DNA of 64,000 nucleotides from Cerioporus squamosus (Eukaryota > Basidiomycota > Agaricomycetes > Polyporales > Polyporaceae). The DNA lies in NCBI GenBank assembly GCA_022592435.1, contig JABYQS010000049.1, forward strand, positions 161,213 through 225,212. Direction: 5' to 3'. Both the position numbers and the translations under genes were made by a program. The notes below the pieces were generated by a model that saw nothing but the letters and a program-made list of their open reading frames with translations, was not told where the DNA came from and searched no databases. Shown piece by piece: positions 10,945 through 22,109 of the stretch (its first letter is position 1; every line of letters begins with the position of its first letter).

Positions 10945-12325
10945 TCAGGGTGCGGTCGTGCGTGGAGGTGAAGTAGGAGGTGTGGGCAGTGCAGGAAGAC
11001 CACGACGGAGATATCTGGCGGTACGGATGACATGGCGGCAAGCTCGGTACATCCTGCCGACGAAGAATTCGTTCCGGTACACGAATCGTGACCGTAGCGT
11101 CCGCTCGGAGAGTGACAAGCGCAGCTCTTCGAAACGCCTGAAGGCCTCATCTATCGTGAGTCTCTCTTCGGGAACCTTGCGTGTCATATCATCGAGGAGG
11201 GGTTTCAGGAAGTCTAGACTGCGGCTCTTCTGCAGAAGGACAGTCAGCACTGGTGGCAATCGATGAGTCGAGGCACGCACATCCACGAACCACTCCCGGA
11301 TCATGTTCCCGAGGCAGTATACGTCAATCGCGAACGGATTGGACACTTTCCGAGAGGGATCAGTATACTCGGGGACAGACTTGTCGCCTCCGTACGATAC
11401 TGGCGCAACCAGTGCGTCTCCTGGAGCAAATCGGCGTGAGAGGCCAAAGTCGATAATATAGTATCTGGTTGGAAATTCAGTGCGAGTGCGCTGCTTAACC
11501 TTGCGCTTGAAGTCATAGCTTCGGCGTTGAGGGCGTACAGGATGCGGAGCCTCCGAGAGCAGCGGTGTAGGCTCCATCAGGATGTTCACCAAGTGAATAT
11601 CGCTGTAATCTCCCATGTCATGCATATTCAAAGCAAGAGTGTGTCGGTGCATGGCTCACCAGTGTGCGACAAGGTTCTGGTGTATGAAATGTAGGCCCTG
11701 CGGATACGCGGTATTAGCATACTAACGGAGGGCAGGAGGGATGTTCGACGTGCCTCGAACAACTGACGGAAACACTCCACAGCCTCTCCAACCGTGGCAT
11801 ACGGATAGTAATGAATGCGAACAAGATAGGGCATGACAAGCAGCGTTGCGTTCTCGTCAAGCGGCGATCGGAGGACGTCATATAGGGGAATAGAATGGTT
11901 GTGAGGATCCGACGCGAGGGGTTCAGTAGAAAAAAGCCGTATAATGCTCTCTTCCAAGGGGGTGTGAGACTTCTCAACCTTTTTGATAGTGACGACTCGA
12001 CCGTCAGACATTCGAGTTGCATCCATGATGGTCCCGCGCTGTAGTGGAAGCCAGTGAGCAGGTCCGATAGTAGAGTGCTAGTGTTGCTTACCAACATAGA
12101 GTTTCCGTCTTCGCATTGGTAGTAAGGCTTGTCTGACTTTAGCCACGATGGCTGCCAGTCCTCTCGGTACCTAGGGCGTAGCATGTAACCGGCATCCGCG
12201 AGCCATCGTTGATGTTCTCTCCAGAAGAATTCCTGCTCGAACAGACCGCCCTTCATGTTCTTCCAGTAGAGGGGGTGGTCCTTGTGGGGATCCGCTTTCC
12301 GCGGGGGACCCAAACTTTCGCCCAT
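10945..12325 (-). CDS. Protein-kinase-like protein K2, HCD variant
   Basis: It has the same exon plan as K1: exon 1 of 234 bases, exon 2 of 285 bases and exon 3 of 38 bases. The N-terminal module is FFWREHQRWL, LRPRY, PSW and CED. The ATP-site Lys is in VTIKKV and DFG in IIDFGLSRR. The catalytic loop, read across the spliced border at 11617/11660, is AHCDIHLVNILM: Cys replaces the Arg of HRD, but Asp and Asn remain. The activation block is YGGDKSVPEY. The C-terminal part (about 80 residues) is Arg-rich with GRMYRACRHVIRTARYL, different from the HRD paralogs. The intron after exon 2 begins GCACG rather than GT. I chose the ATG at 12325 because the K3 protein aligns from the same point; a further 31 codons lie open upstream. 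Confidence 0.8.
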
Positions 12326-12842
12326 GGCGACAAAGGCGGGAGGGGGAGGGGTGGGCCCTGGGGGGAGAGGGAGCGGGAATGCTCGTCGTGGCACTGTCTG
12401 CCAGTGATCCCCGATCATCCAGTTTCCTGATTTGGATTGTGGGCGCGCGTGTGAATCGAATTATTTGGGCGTCTCCAGTGAGCAAGCCAAGGCTCTCAAC
12501 GGACTCTGCTGTCTCCTCCCACATGGTCTGCAGACGGCGCTCCTTTGACTTCTGAGGCGTTCCCACTCCTTGTTCTTGCAATGCGCACAGCTCGCAAGAA
12601 GCAAGTCGTTGTCATGTCCGTTGTTCAGGCTGTTTATTGTACTCCGTTCAGACCCACTGCAAGTCGACGTCGCGTGCGTGCCGCTGGACGGCTGACTCCT
12701 CACTAGGCCTCTCAGGATTCTGCGACGATCTCGGCTGGTGAACAGCAGCGTATATATACGCGATGTCTGTGGGCTTCGCTACTCCTCATTCTCGTCAAGT
12801 CTAGCACACTCACCACAACTATTCACGAACGCTCCTCTGACC
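12326..12842. promoter_or_regulatory. Shared 5' region of K2 and gene C
   Basis: These 517 bases separate the two divergent start codons. A TATATATA-like run at 12751-12759 precedes gene C. No GACGTGGGA or CACGTG box is present. Bases 12436-12472 (a GTGGGC.CGCGTGTGAA block) resemble 16015-16050 upstream of K3, so the two HCD kinases share a promoter block of their own. Confidence 0.5.
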
Positions 12843-14181
12843 ATGGTCGATCCTCAGACCGCCGTTGCTGGCACCAACACTCTTCTCTCAGTCTTGATCT
12901 TTGTCGGATCGCAGCTCTCCCCCTCTGGAATGGTACGCAGGGCAGTCAAAAAAGAGCTTGAAGTCGCAATTCTCCTGAAGGAGAGCGGGGCAATTATCGA
13001 CCCAGAGGACTGGGACAAGATCAACCAGCTGCAAGACCAGTGAGTCCTCTTATTTGTGATAGTTAAAACTGACGTGTGCTCACTTATCTCAAAAGAATTG
13101 CAGAAAAGAAGCTCAACATGCCGAAATGGGGAGAGGTCCTCAAGAGACCGATCAGACTTCTCCTCGACGCACGTCAATACCACACTGCTACTTCTGCCTG
13201 CTTATTTGAGGTTCGGGTACGTTGGTCTCCCGCATTCTACGTGCTCTCCGCTCACTGTGATTACATAGCTTGCCTCTGCGCGCGCCATGGTCGATGCTGC
13301 TCGTGCCGCCGCTATTCAAAATCATGCCAGCAGATCGTCGGCAGGAGACGACGTGACTGTGTCGCAGGACATTGCCCCTCATCACCTCGGGGAGGATGTC
13401 AATTCAAGCAGTTCATCGTTCCAGGATGCGACGTCTGACGACCTACCCCCTGGTGAGTCCAACATAGTTCCTCAGATCGTGCCTACCCTGTGCTCATGTT
13501 GCCGACAGCCTACCACTCTGTCATGCAGATAGAAGATGCATTCACGACTCGCTTCGAAAACGTCCTAGTTCACGCCGGTGCGTGCGCGCGCGTCACCTTG
13601 CATTTCGGAGGTAAGTTCGACATCTATCCATTACCCGGCGTTCGCGGTTGCGCTGACATGGTCACGGTCCCAACTTGTTCTAGTTGGAGACGTCCCAGTA
13701 ACCATCAATCCTCGCGAACATCTTGCCGATATGGCCGTATGGTATGCTGGACCGCTTCTTTGTGAGTGTGGCCCGCGCCTTCAGCCTTGCAGCTCTCGCT
13801 GACGTCGCTACGCTATGGACAGTGTCCGGATATGCGAAGCTGGTTCCTTATGGTGAGTTTGTCTATAACCCCTATGTGGCTATCTACTAACCGCGTGCCT
13901 CGTCCATTCTAGACGACAGTGACTTGGATCGGCTACCGGAGATAGAGATTGGCCACTACAAACAAGGATACAACCTCGAGTTCTTCGGGATGTCCTGGTC
14001 TACGCCCCAAGACCACCCGGTGAGGGTGAGCAGCTTCCCGGACGACGATGGTGTGTCGCTCGCGAGCCACGAGGCGACCTATGGCGGGGACCGGGAGACA
14101 ATCGTGATGTTCGATGAGGACGAGAGGTTAGAGAAGCTCGAGATACTTCGCCGTCGGGCTGGGCTCTCGAGTCGGTGGTAG
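12843..14181 (+). CDS. Gene C, unknown protein head-to-head with K2
   Basis: No family recognised. A plausible spliced frame starts MVDPQTAVAGTNTLL and contains one hydrophobic stretch (about residues 12-30). It continues through DPEDWDKINQLQDQ, IAEKKLNMPKWGEVLKRPIR, a Ser-rich linker (SSSSSFQDATSDDLPP) and a FENVLVHAGACARVTLHFGG segment. It ends in an acidic C-terminus (IVMFDEDERLEKLEI). Six or seven small exons are needed, with phases that fit. Its position and spacing relative to K2 equal those of the partner genes at the other kinases, but I see no partner-family motif in it. A membrane-anchored or membrane-associated protein is possible. Confidence 0.6.
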
Positions 14182-14481
14182 ATTGTGCTGGCGCGAATTG
14201 TACGTTCATAGAACCTGTATTGGCTGCACTGCAATGCCCCTCGTATGCTCTCCGAGTCAGCTGGAGCATGTCCATGAGCACAGTCGAAGTGGTCGAACTC
14301 GCGAGGCGACATATCATCTCAGTATCTCGTGTCATGAGATCACAATGCAACTTGTGTCAAGGCCTTCAGTGAGCGACGGGTATCTGGAGTTATATTTGTC
14401 ACGATACCGAAGGCGTATGACGGACATGTAAGCGAGAGGGCGAGCAGGTCGGTGAAGGTACACTTGATACAACCCCTTGGA

Positions 14482-15871
14482 TCATGAGTCGAACTTGCGC
14501 GGAGGTAAAGGAGGAGGTATGGGCAGTGCGGGAAGACCATGATGGAGGTATTTCGCGGTCCGAATAACGTGGCGGCAGGCCCGGTACATCCTGCCCATGA
14601 GGAACTCGTCGCGATACACGAATCGTGACCGTAGCGTCCGTTGGGACAGGGACAAGCGCAGCTCTTCGAAGCGCTTGAAGGCCTCATCTATCGTCGGCCG
14701 CTCCTCAGGGACGTTGCGTGTCATGTCTTCGACGAGAGGTCTCATGAATTCGAGACTGCGGCTCTTCTGAAGTAGACAGTCAATGCCCGCAGCATTTGAA
14801 GAGTGGAGAGGCAAAGACGCACATTCACGAACCACTCTCGCATCATGCTTCCGAGGCAGTACACGTCGATTGCGAACGGGTCGAACACCCTGTGCGAGGG
14901 GTCCTTGTATTCGGGAACAGACTTGTCACCGCCATATGACACTAGTGCAACCAGTTCGTCTCCCGGGGAGAATCTGCGCGAAAGGCCGAAGTCGATGATT
15001 TGGTATCGGGTCGGACTTTCAGTACGAGTACGCTGCTTGACCTTGCGCTTGAAGTCGTAGCTTCGTTCAGAGCGTATAGGATGCGGAATCTCCGAGAGCA
15101 GCGGTGTAGGATCCATGAGCACGTTGACCAGATGTACGTCGCTGTAGGTGCAGTGTTATGCGAGATGTGGGAAGCAAAGATCTCGTGGTGCGTCTCTTAC
15201 CAGTGTGCGACAAGGTTATTGTGCATGAATTTTAGGCCCTGCAGAGGCGCTGCATAAGCATACTACGCAATAGCGGAGACAGCAATGGATGACTTGCCTC
15301 GAACAACTGACGGAAACATTCTACAGCCTCCCCAACCGTGGCGAAACGATACTTATGGATGCGAACGAGGTATGGCATGACTAGCAGCGTCGCGTCCTTG
15401 TCGTGTGGCGATTGGAGGACATCGTAGAGAGGGATGGCATGATTGTGAGGATCGGATGCGAGGGGCGCAGTGGAGAAAAGGCGTATGATGCTCTCTTCAC
15501 AGGGAGTGTAAGACTTCTCAATCTTCTTGATAGTAACAATCCGACCATCAGATATTCGGGTCGCATCCATGATAGACCCACGCTAGAGCGGAAGGCCAGT
15601 GAGCAGGCCCGAGAGACAATCGTCCAACGTTACTCACCAGTATAGACTTCCCGTCTTCGCATTGGTAATTGGCTTTGCCTGACTTCAACCATGATGGTTG
15701 CCAGTCTTCTCGGTATCGGGGCCGTAACATGTATCCTGCGTCTGCAAGCCACCTTTGATGTTCCCTCCAGAAGAAATCCTCCTCGAAGAGGCCGCCTTTG
15801 ACATTCTTCCAGTAGAGAGGGTGATCCTTATGTGGATCCTCTCTCTGTGAGGGACCAATCAATCCTTCCAT
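14482..15871 (-). CDS. Protein-kinase-like protein K3, HCD variant
   Basis: This is the closest relative of K2, with the same five exons. Catalytic residues are Lys in VTIKKI, HCD in AHCDVHLVNVLM (spliced across 15145/15201) and DFG in IIDFGLSRR. The intron after exon 2 begins GCAAGT, a strong GC-AG donor. It ends in the same Arg-rich GRMYRACRHVIRTAKYL tail. The ATG at 15871 aligns with K2; 25 further open codons lie upstream. It has no divergent partner gene: the upstream DNA runs into relic sequence and then the 3' end of K4. The 300 bases to gene C are a convergent spacer. Confidence 0.8.
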
Positions 15872-16461
15872 CACAGCATAGAGACGCGGTGGCGAGATCA
15901 AGAGAGAGATAGCCTGAGGGGAAGACGGAAGTGCCGTCCGAGTCACCGCCGGGGCTGCTGCTGCCTGAGCGAATTGGGGGATGCTTGATTGGATATATCA
16001 CCTGTCCTGTTTCTGTTTGTGGGCCCGCGTGTGAAGATGATTGTTTGGGTCATTTGAAGTGAACGCACCATCATCACGCAAGCCACTGTAACTCCGACCA
16101 CACTCTACGAGTCTCACCACCCATACGTCCATCCACAGCGCGAGTCATGGCACGTAGCGCCTCAGTGATACTTACTCGGTTCGCATTGACGATTACCGCC
16201 AGCGTAGTGCTGCACAGTTTGCCTCGCCGCTCTCACTGTCTCGTCATTGTGTCTTCAAGTGCTCTCTACGATCTCGGATGCCTCTGCGACATAGTATAAG
16301 ACGGCGTTGATATGCAAGCATACGATAGCAGATACGGAGGTAGATAGCGTGAGACAACAAAGCAAAGCAACAGCTAGAGACAATACCCCAAAAGCCGTGC
16401 AGCAGAACGACCAATCCGGGTAGAACGATGTGAACGAAAGAAGGGGGTGGTGCCAGGTGAG
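15872..16461. repeat. K3 upstream region with an orphan kinase-type 3' flank
   Basis: Bases about 16165-16270 resemble, in plus orientation, the 3' flanks of K5 (about 21605-21700) and K6 (about 27005-27110): the TTCGCATT, CCGTCAGCATAGTG and CTCGCCGCTCTCA blocks recur in order. No plus-strand kinase precedes it here, so it looks like a remnant of a lost or moved copy. Bases 16015-16050 match the K2 upstream block. No gene is seen. Confidence 0.5.
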
Positions 16462-17779
16462 TTACGGCGAGGGGGTGGGTATGGGTTTGCGGAAAGAGAG
16501 AAGATTCGGGAGAGCACGGGTAGATATGTGGTGGACGTCCTTGATAACGTTCATGACGACCGAATCTCGTCTCTCGACCAGTCGTTCTCGGAGCTTCCAG
16601 CACGAGAGCTTGGCTCTGATAGCCGCAAACTCGGAGACGACCTCGTCCATTGTCGGCCGCTTGCTGGGCTCCTCCTGGACCATACGCGCGATCAATGGTT
16701 CCATGAACTTGAAGTTCGTGTATACCTGATGACATTTGAGACCATACAGCGCGAAAGAGGGTTGACACCGCGGGAGTACGCACTTCGCAAAAAAATCTAC
16801 GTATGAGATTTCCCATGTAGTAGACGTCCGTGTGGAAGGGGTTGCGGGGCGTCTCATAGTCGTCTTGAAATTCGGGAACTGTCTTGTCGCCACCTATGAT
16901 AGGTAACTCCAGCGGATTGGTTTCCTCGGGGATATACCGCCTGGACAACCCGAAGTCCACGAAATAGTACTTTACCGGTCGTGCGGTGCGCGTGTACGGT
17001 CGTACTTGCGTCCTGCCGTCGAGCATGCGCCATGGGCGTTGAGGATGGAACATCTCCGGCAGAATCGGCTTGGAATCCATCATAACATTCAGCCTCGATA
17101 TGTCACTAAAAGAAAGATGAGTGGATAGTCGGGTCGGAAGGCGGGCAAACGAACCGATGAGCGACGTGGTGCTCATGCATGAACTGAACGCCCTGAACGA
17201 GGGGTGAGTATACTCGACGATAACCAGAGACAAGAACCGCTCCCTTACCTCAAACGCCTGGCGGAAGAATTCCACCGCTTCGCCGACAGTGGCGAATTTT
17301 GGGTCATCGTACGTCCGCAGGAGGGGCATCACCATCAGACGTCTGTCCGCATCGTACGGATCGTCGATGACCTCGAGGATGGGAACGCAGTGATTTCGAG
17401 GGTCGGTCGAGAGCGGAGGGGAGGAGAGAAAGAGAGCAATGTCGCTCTCAAAGGGGTGTATGGACTTGGAGTCATGTTTGATGACTACTAGTTGTCCATC
17501 ATTGGTTCTGACAGCGTCCAAGACCTTGGATGTCTGCAAGGACCGTGGTCACGGTGTCAGTGAGCGAAGTAGTATCGAGCAGAGAGGGAAGATCCTGACC
17601 ATCACTCGGATCCCATCTTCCGACTGAAAGCGAGACTTCCCAGTTCGTTTCCACGAAGGCTCCCACTTGGGGTCGTAACGAGGCCGAAGGGTATAACCAG
17701 TACGTTTGAGCCACTCGTACCGTTCCCGCCAATATGTCTCGCCTTCCGTGAGCGCGCCTGGTTCCTCCGTGTTATCCAT
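16462..17779 (-). CDS. Protein-kinase-like protein K4, no visible partner gene
   Basis: Five exons on the K1 plan. The N-terminal module is YWRERYEWL, LRPRY, PSW; here the CED becomes SED (QSEDGIRVM), losing the Cys that most paralogs keep. Catalytic motifs are intact: VVIK Lys, HRDISRLN (spliced across 17107/17155) and VDFGLSRR. The activation block is GGDKTVPEF. It ends after a PNLLSFRKPIPTPSP tail, the usual length of about 370 residues. The promoter has the array boxes in the right order. A plus-strand ATG at 18294 lies at the distance expected for a partner, but its frame shows no partner motifs. Confidence 0.82.
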
Positions 17780-17906
17780 TTACCTTAGACTCCAAGAAGA
17801 CGGAAATAGGGGAGGCGAATGCTTTGCGTAGGGGTCACGACATGAAGAGGCAGAGTGTCGCGCTCGTTCAAAACGCGCGGGTTTCGTGAGCGCGAAGCGC
17901 CTGTAC

Positions 17907-17938
17907 CACGTGTGAGGAGTCACTCCCAAGTCACGTCA
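17907..17938 (-). promoter_or_regulatory. Kinase promoter boxes of K4
   Basis: On the minus strand TGACGTGACTTGGGA (17938-17924) is followed by CACGTG (17912-17907), which is 128 bases before the K4 ATG. The distal box differs by one base from the K1 and K8 boxes. Confidence 0.55.
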
Positions 17939-18915
17939 CGCGCGAATTGCCGCTCCGATTCCCTTGAACCATTTCCGGTTACGCCGCCGACCAGGTTCCT
18001 GTCCGTGTCGAATGGGTGCGAGCAGCTGCCAGTGTGCTTGCTACCAGCGCAGATGGCGGGACTCCGTCTCCATGGCACCTTCTCATGCGCTCTCTTCCCT
18101 GTCGTCGCGCAAATTTAGTAATTAAGCAATCAGTTGTAGTTGAACAGGCTGGTCCGCAACTTGGGTATAGTGGACTGGCCACCATTTGTATGACCTTCCC
18201 AGCCTTCGTCAGGCTCGGCCGCAACGAACTTGTGTTGTCATCGGACCGGACGGTTCAGTTATCATATTCTTAGTGTGATCGTCGCCGATCCGGATGTCAG
18301 GAAGGCACCTGACTCAACAGAGCACCCAGCAAACGAATTCCATCCATGTTCACAACCCGCTTGATGTCTCCCGGTTCCCCGTTACAGTGCCTTGTGAGCT
18401 GACCATGGTGCTAACCATAGCAACTCGCCACAGCAGCGTTCCGTCGGTAGCTATCGCGTCACTGGCGTCCTCGAGGGCTTATATCCATACACGGGGCCGC
18501 GGATGCAGACTGCTCGTTCTTCTGTGAAGGTATCAGCCACCAAGATCAGGGTGCGAGAACAGGCGAACATGCCCGTTTAGCATTGCGGTCCGGTGTGTGC
18601 ACGAGGAGCCGTTCCGAGCAAGCAACAGGAAGAGTAGAAATGTCATTCGAGACTCGTGCAATCGCCGCATGCAGCGAAACGACACTACTACCAGTCCAAG
18701 CGTCCACGTACTAGGTTCAAAGCACTCGAAGAGGGCTTTCCGATGATCTGGGCACAGAGACAGAATCTGACATGGCCAACAGTAGATGGGTGAACGAGCG
18801 AGCTATCGTCAAAATCTCAGTCAGACGTGGTCGACATCGAAGCAACGATGTCCGAGAAGACAGAGCAGTCTGGTTGTATGCATGAGTTGGCTCATTGCGG
18901 GTGGAAGAGGCCCAT
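17939..18915. other. Gene-poor stretch with a diverged repeat
   Basis: No supported gene. Bases about 18294-18400 carry an ATGTCaGGAAGGCACC start and a GATGTCTCCCGGTTCCC block. These resemble 35540-35630 and, less closely, 31370-31470. The 77-codon frame from 18294 has no recognisable features and may be a decayed first exon. Confidence 0.35.
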
Positions 18916-19682
18916 CTACGCACAGTCGGTAGAAGGGGGTGGCATCGGAGTCCTCGGTTCGAACAACGGCACACTGTCTCGTGGATCAACACCTGGGCTC
19001 GAAGGTCGTGACAGGTCGCGCTGTTCAACATCCTCTACGCGTGGTGGTGAGTCGCGACCAGGATGGGGATAGCAGGTCAGAGCAGACTTGGGCTTACCTG
19101 TCTCTGGCAATCTGGGCACCATATCGTTGACGTACTCCCGTTCTGCGGTCATGGACGACCGCTGTGAAACCGAAAGTCAGATAATTGGTCAGTGCAGACC
19201 TAGCGAGCTGCTCACATATGCGGAGGTACGATACTTGCGAGCTTCGTGCTTGATCGTACGGTTCTTCTCGCGGTCCCACTTGGGTTGATCGAATGCATCG
19301 TCGAGGTACGACGCTACGCTGGAGTTGTCATGATCGTAGAATATGCCAATGAGTAGAGTCTCGAGAGTACATATACAAGTCCACGTACGTGTTGCCATTG
19401 GAGACTAGCGCGCCAAACTGGGGCTTCTCCTTCCATCCTGGATATTCCTCCCCAAGGCCTTTTACCAGTCTCCGACCCTCGACGTAGTACTGTTGAGCGG
19501 CATAGAGTTGATAATTCGACATGAGATGCTTGAGAGGCCCGAGGAGCTTCGGGGGTGGTTTGGGTAGGCGGCCGACGGGGAGCTCAACCTCAGGCTGAGT
19601 GCTCGAATCCTGGAGGTTCTATCTCAGCATCCAATGGTTACCTCGACCCCCCAGATGTGCCGCGTACCAATGATGCTTGCAT
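18916..19682 (-). CDS. Partner-family gene P2, head-to-head with K5
   Basis: Unknown function. A short first exon (MQASL) joins in phase to NLQDSSTQPEVELPVGRLPK. The conserved N-terminal domain follows: PPPKLLGPLKHLMSNYQL, YYVEGRRLVKGLGEEYPGW. Exon 3 gives VASYLDDAFDQPKW and RTIKHEARKYRTSAY. Exon 4 gives RSSMTAEREYVNDMV. The last exon is Pro/Asp-rich and ends at TAG in 18916-18918. The Gly-Arg-Leu-Pro-Lys block, the YQL helix, the DQPKW block and the RSS exon match P1, P4 and P5 in order and intron position, which supports a real, intact five-exon gene. It is 522 bases from the K5 start. Confidence 0.65.
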
Positions 19683-20204
19683 TGAAATGCACAGGAACCT
19701 CACTGAGGACGGCGGACTCGGCGCAGCCTGTGTCCGCGCAGGCGTACTGCAAGAGAGGCACAAGAAGATGAAAGGAACGTGGGCTGGCAGCGCAGAGACT
19801 GCGTGTTCTCGTGGGTCTACGGCGGGGAGGAGTCCCGGGCACTTTAGAGGGTTGGTTCAGGGCCATCCTGTTCATGGACGTAAACACGGAGGGAGAACAA
19901 GAGCTGCCTGAGATGTCGACAGACCGCTCGTCGTGCAGTCTGGGTTGCCGAGCGAAGAACATCCCGGCGTGTTGGCGGCGCTGTGACTGGCCACCTCACG
20001 GACGCCTGGAGGTGGCTGAAGGCAAGCACTGAAGGACGTGACGTGACGTGTCGTGGGAGAGCGGCGGTGCCATTGTTTTGCCACGTGGTAGGCACTGTGG
20101 TTCTGAGCGCCCACAAGTCAGGCTGAACGGACCGCCCTCCATGTTGCACCGACGCCCCCCTCCGCCCGCCCCTGCTCACCTCTCCCCACGCGCCTCCCAA
20201 CTAT
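19683..20204. promoter_or_regulatory. Bidirectional promoter of P2 / K5
   Basis: A GTGACGTGACGTGTCGTGGGA string lies at about 20038-20058 and CACGTG at 20082-20087, 117 bases before the K5 ATG. A block at 20105-20135 (GAGCGCCCACAAGTCAGGCT and on) is repeated almost exactly at the K6 promoter. Confidence 0.65.
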
Positions 20205-21524
20205 ATGGTTTCGAAACCTCCACGCTCTAAACGCTCCGAGAGAGGACTTCTGACCGAAGGGGAGATATTCTGGCGAGAAAGATACGACTGGCTACGACAG
20301 TCGGGATACGAGCTGCGCCCACGCTACCGTCCGGACTGGACCCCGTCTTGGACGGGAACCAACAAGCTCATCATCTCATGCGAGGATGGGGTAGCGCTTT
20401 TGGTACGTCCCGCTCATACCGAGGAAACGCGTAGCTCTCACATTCCCCAAGCACACGCAGCTCATCGACGCCGTCCGGACGAGTGACGGACGCGTGGTAG
20501 TGATCAAACAAATTCTGAAGTCTGTGCATCCGTACGAAGTGAATATCGGACGCTACCTGGCATCTCCACCACTGTCCGACGACCCCCGGAATCACTGCTG
20601 TCCTATCCTCGACGTCCTCCAGGACCCGCGCGACCCCGATATCCAGCTCGTTGTTATGCCGTTTCTCAGGCAATATAATGATCCCAAGTTCGGCACCGTT
20701 GGAGAGGCAGTTGAATTCTTCCGACAAGCGCTTGAAGTACGTCACACCCTTCTGCATGTTGCGCACGGTCCTCACAAGATGCCACAGGGATTGCAGTTCA
20801 TGCACGAACATCACGTTGCGCATAGGTGCGTCATGCGGTACGACGGCCTTCAGCTCGTGCGCTGACACTTTTTTCTCAGAGATATCATGACGCTCAACGT
20901 TATGATGGATCCGAAGCCCTTGTTTCCAGACCTGTATCATCCAGCTGTGCACTTGAAGACGAGGGACTTCAAGGGCTACGTCCACCCGTACTCGCGCACA
21001 GCCCGACCTGTCAAGTATTACTGGACGGACTTCGGTCTATCAAGACGCTTCGACCCGCAGGACACCAATCCACTTGCGGTACCGATCTTCGGTGGCGACA
21101 GGACTGTGCCAGAGTACAGCAAGGATCCACACTCCCCCTGTAATCCTTTCCGCGTCGACGTCTACAACGCAGGAAATTTGATCAGAGAGGGTTTCCTCCA
21201 GGTGAGCCGTGGCATGCTACCCGTGTTGAGCATTCGAACCACTCATTCGCTGTCATCTAGGTATATAAGAACCTCGCATTCATGGAGCCTCTTGTGTCGC
21301 GCATGTGCAGCGAGGACCCTGAGAAGCGTCCCACGATGAGCGAGGTCATTTCCGAGTTCCAGAAGATCATGTCCAACCTTCGCGCCTGCCAGCTCCGTCA
21401 GCGGCTAGTCGAACGGAAAGACGGCGCGTTCATGAACCTCTTGAAGGGTGTCCATCATATATCCTCGCGCACCATACCCAACCTCCTCGCGTTTAACTCC
21501 CCCCTCCCTACGCCACAAGCATGA
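20205..21524 (+). CDS. Protein-kinase-like protein K5
   Basis: About 375 residues in five exons. The N-terminal module is FWRERYDWL, LRPRYRPDW, PSW and CED. Catalytic residues: VVIK Lys, HRDIMTLN (spliced across 20825/20880) and TDFGLSRR. The activation block is GGDRTVPEY, with Arg for the usual Lys. It ends PNLLAFNSPLPTPQA and TGA. It is the closest relative of K6, including the 3' flank. Where most paralogs have DVYYMGNLI, K5 and K6 read DVYNAGNLI. The acceptor before the second exon is probably CCAAG, giving HTQLIDAVR as in K1. Confidence 0.85.
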
Positions 21525-22109
21525 TGGGTCCGCTTTCGTCACCTTCTACGGGCTGGTACACGCTGCTGGGCGGCTGAACACATCTTCCTTCTAGTACGAT
21601 ATACATGGTCGATCACCCCCAGCGTAGTGTTGTTCGCAATATCTCGCCGCTCTCATTGCCTTGACATCGTGTCTTCATGCAATGCTTTCCACTATCTCTT
21701 CCATCTACTTGCTTCTATCCTTGCGCATTGCTTTCGTGTGATTTCCTGTATAGGATCGGATACAATACGCGCATTACTCAATTCAACCATATGGTTTGCG
21801 GAGTAGGGTACCGGAATCGGATACTACTGTACACTCATCGTCATCTTGATCTGGAACAGACGTGTCAAATTGTATATGAGAGAGACGCGTCGCGCTACAA
21901 GCTGGGTCATCGAAGTGAGTCATGTCTCATCTGAATACATCGCAAACAGTAACAATAAGCTAGCAGACCGAGGTCATCTCTTCGATGGCCCTCCTTGTCG
22001 CCGTCGAAGTCCCCTAGAGGTCGTGGACGGTTAGGTGCCGTTTAGTTAGATCGCAGAAGTGTCTGAGCGAAAAACACTGCTCACCAGATGTACTCGTACT
22101 CTCATTAGC
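21525..22109. other. K5 3' flank, no gene seen
   Basis: Bases to about 21760 match the K6 3' flank (26927-27165) with scattered changes, so duplication included the downstream DNA. The remaining 350 bases hold nothing I recognise. Confidence 0.5.
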
